NCBI GenBank assembly: GCA_958295835.1
Contig: OY282378.1
Location: 372,001-436,000, forward strand
DNA from: an uncultured Gammaproteobacteria bacterium
GTDB lineage: Bacteria > Pseudomonadota > Gammaproteobacteria > HK1
Length of the DNA: 64,000 nucleotides
Reading direction: 5' to 3'
Every line of letters begins with the position of its first letter. The first letter of the stretch is position 1. A model generated the notes under the pieces. That model was not told the origin of the DNA and did no database searches. It worked only from the letters and a program-made list of their open reading frames with translations. This document shows, piece by piece, positions 62,945-64,000 of this stretch. A program made the translations under genes and the position numbers.

Positions 62945-63901
62945 GTGAGCGAGTTTCTGTTTGCGCTGGGCCTCGTGCTGGGCATTCCATTGCTGCTGTC
63001 GGGCATGACGGCGTTCGCCCGGCCGCGTAGCCGGTTGGATTGGCTGCTTTCGGCTCTTTTATGCGCGGGCGTGTCCTGTTTCATGTACTCGTCCGGTGCT
63101 GTCTGGAGCTGGATCGGTTTCGGCTGGCGGATTGTGCCGCTGGCAGCAGCGGCCGGCGCGGTGGCCTGGTCGGCCCGGCGCCTTCGGGCGCGCCCCGTTC
63201 TGCCGTCGGCAAGGTCCTTCCTGCCGCTCGCGGGCATCGTCTTCCGTGGCGCAATGGTTGCGCTCATCGCCGGAATGCTGATCGATCTCCACATGGCCCG
63301 CCGCGCTCCGGCCGGCGCGGTCGACCTGTGGTTCCCGCTGAAAGGTGGGCGCTTCGCGATCCTGCACGGCGGCGACGGGGCAGCGCTGAACTATCATCGT
63401 TCGGTCCCGGCCCAAGCCTATGCCACCGACATCGTCGCGCTGAATCACCGGGGACGGCGCGCGCGGGGGGTGCGGCCGGAGGCGCTCGATGCCTATGAGA
63501 TCTTCGATCGGGCCGTTGTCGCTCCCTGCGACGGCATCGTGTCGGGGACATCGGACGGGGCGCCCGATGCACCGATCGGCCGGGTCGACCCGCTGAAGCC
63601 GGCGGGCAACCATGTGCTGCTGTTCTGCGCGGTCGGCAGGGCCGGGATCACCTTGCTGCTGGCCCACTTCCGATCCGGCAGCGTGGCCGTGGCCCGCGGC
63701 GACCGGGTCCGGCGCGGCACGCTGCTGGGCCGGGTGGGCAATTCCGGCAATTCGACCGAGCCGCACCTGCACATCCACGCGGTGCGCGGCAGCGAGACCG
63801 ATCCGGGAGCGGTGCTCGCAACCGCCCACGCCGTGCCGCTGACCTTCAACGGGCGCTTCCTGACCCGCAACGACGTCATTCATGTCTCCGACCTGCGATG
63901 A
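62945..63901 (+). CDS. Membrane-anchored M23 (LytM) metallopeptidase
   Basis: A 318-residue protein: three or four N-terminal helices (residues about 3-115), then an M23 domain. Zinc ligands fit NYHRSVPAQAYATD (His and Asp) and the late PHLHIH; GNSGNSTEPHLHIHAVRG is the family hallmark. M23 enzymes cut glycine-rich peptides or peptidoglycan, so a role in trimming the Gly-rich core or its leader is possible. GTG start at 62945. It overlaps the next ORF as ATGA. It lies after the precursor terminator, so it may be transcribed weakly or separately. Confidence 0.85.
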   Translation: MSEFLFALGLVLGIPLLLSGMTAFARPRSRLDWLLSALLCAGVSCFMYSSGAVWSWIGFGWRIVPLAAAAGAVAWSARRLRARPVLPSARSFLPLAGIVFRGAMVALIAGMLIDLHMARRAPAGAVDLWFPLKGGRFAILHGGDGAALNYHRSVPAQAYATDIVALNHRGRRARGVRPEALDAYEIFDRAVVAPCDGIVSGTSDGAPDAPIGRVDPLKPAGNHVLLFCAVGRAGITLLLAHFRSGSVAVARGDRVRRGTLLGRVGNSGNSTEPHLHIHAVRGSETDPGAVLATAHAVPLTFNGRFLTRNDVIHVSDLR

Positions 63902-64000
63902 ATCCGATGGAGCACTTGTTCGATCTGGATCCTCTCATCAACGTGCGGAGGGAGAGTGATCTGCCGCCGCAAACGTCCTGCGATCGCCTGTCGGACGTAT
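63898..64000 (+). CDS. Start of an unidentified gene (runs off the window)
   Basis: ATG at 63898 overlaps the M23 stop. The visible 34 residues (MNPMEHLFDLDPLINVRRES..., ending CDRLSDV) match nothing I recognise. The coupling suggests it belongs to the same operon, possibly another biosynthetic gene. Confidence 0.5.
   Translation, partial: MNPMEHLFDLDPLINVRRESDLPPQTSCDRLSDV

Overview
The window is GC-rich DNA, apart from one visibly lower-GC insert. It looks like the chromosome of a proteobacterium, probably a gammaproteobacterium: it has a full DsbD, a c4-like cytochrome c, CopC/CopD, YeeE/YedE and E1/E2 2-oxoacid dehydrogenase genes. No rRNA, tRNA or CRISPR array was found. The taxonomic placement is inference from gene content only.

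Layout. (1) 1-5.8 kb: type I restriction-modification locus (hsdR, hsdM, partial hsdS, all minus strand) with a hicBA toxin-antitoxin pair between hsdR and hsdM. (2) 6.1-9 kb: SDR dehydrogenase, GFA-type protein, TauD/TfdA dioxygenase and a heptad-repeat coiled-coil protein. (3) 9-16.4 kb: E2-E1alpha-E1beta 2-oxoacid dehydrogenase operon, split between E1alpha and E1beta by a lower-GC 3.5 kb insert carrying a superfamily I helicase and a DUF2290 gene. The first bases of E1beta occur on both sides of the insert, so E1beta stays intact. (4) 16.4-22.5 kb: envelope redox genes (YyaL-type thioredoxin protein, TlpA-like protein, DsbD, Sel1 protein, cytochrome c). (5) 22.5-24.6 kb: internally deleted IS with a broken DDE transposase, then a UPF0175/DUF3368 pair with a truncated toxin. 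(6) 24.7-36 kb: 3-hydroxyisobutyrate dehydrogenase-like enzyme, degenerate nuclease-fold protein, frameshifted HTH regulator divergent from a fatty acid desaturase, AAA ATPase/nuclease, cytochrome c-CopD-CopC, decayed DNA methyltransferase, and an asparagine synthase-like gene with a 13-base homopolymer. (7) 36.1-40.5 kb: second, MITE-like copy of the same IS, YeeE/YedE transporter, VapBC-like pair, a decayed piece of YeeE, Rieske protein and TrpD-like protein. (8) 40.6-47.4 kb: apparent catabolic cluster (MFS carrier, CmcJ/NvfI-like oxidoreductase, MttB-family methyltransferase, DUF2877, gamma-glutamyltransferase).

(9) 47.6-64 kb (open at the right edge) is the most remarkable region: a biosynthetic locus for a ribosomally made, modified peptide. 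A Nif11-type precursor (62409-62768) has a double-glycine leader and a Gly/Ala/Val-rich core with no Cys or Ser and a single, C-terminal Trp. Export is by an NHLM-type set: HlyD adaptor, C39 peptidase/ABC transporter and a second ABC protein. Modification enzymes are TfuA with two tandemly duplicated YcaO proteins (suggesting backbone thioamidation), one open frame joining an FAD-linked oxidase to a flavin halogenase, and a sulfotransferase. A membrane M23 peptidase and an unfinished ORF follow. I do not recognise this combination as a described class; the product chemistry given here is inference.

Small-scale rearrangement is frequent: a 1.3 kb tandem duplication of ycaO, a partial duplicate of the E1alpha 5' end, a decayed YeeE fragment, two deletion derivatives of one IS, and short tandem repeats inside coding sequences.
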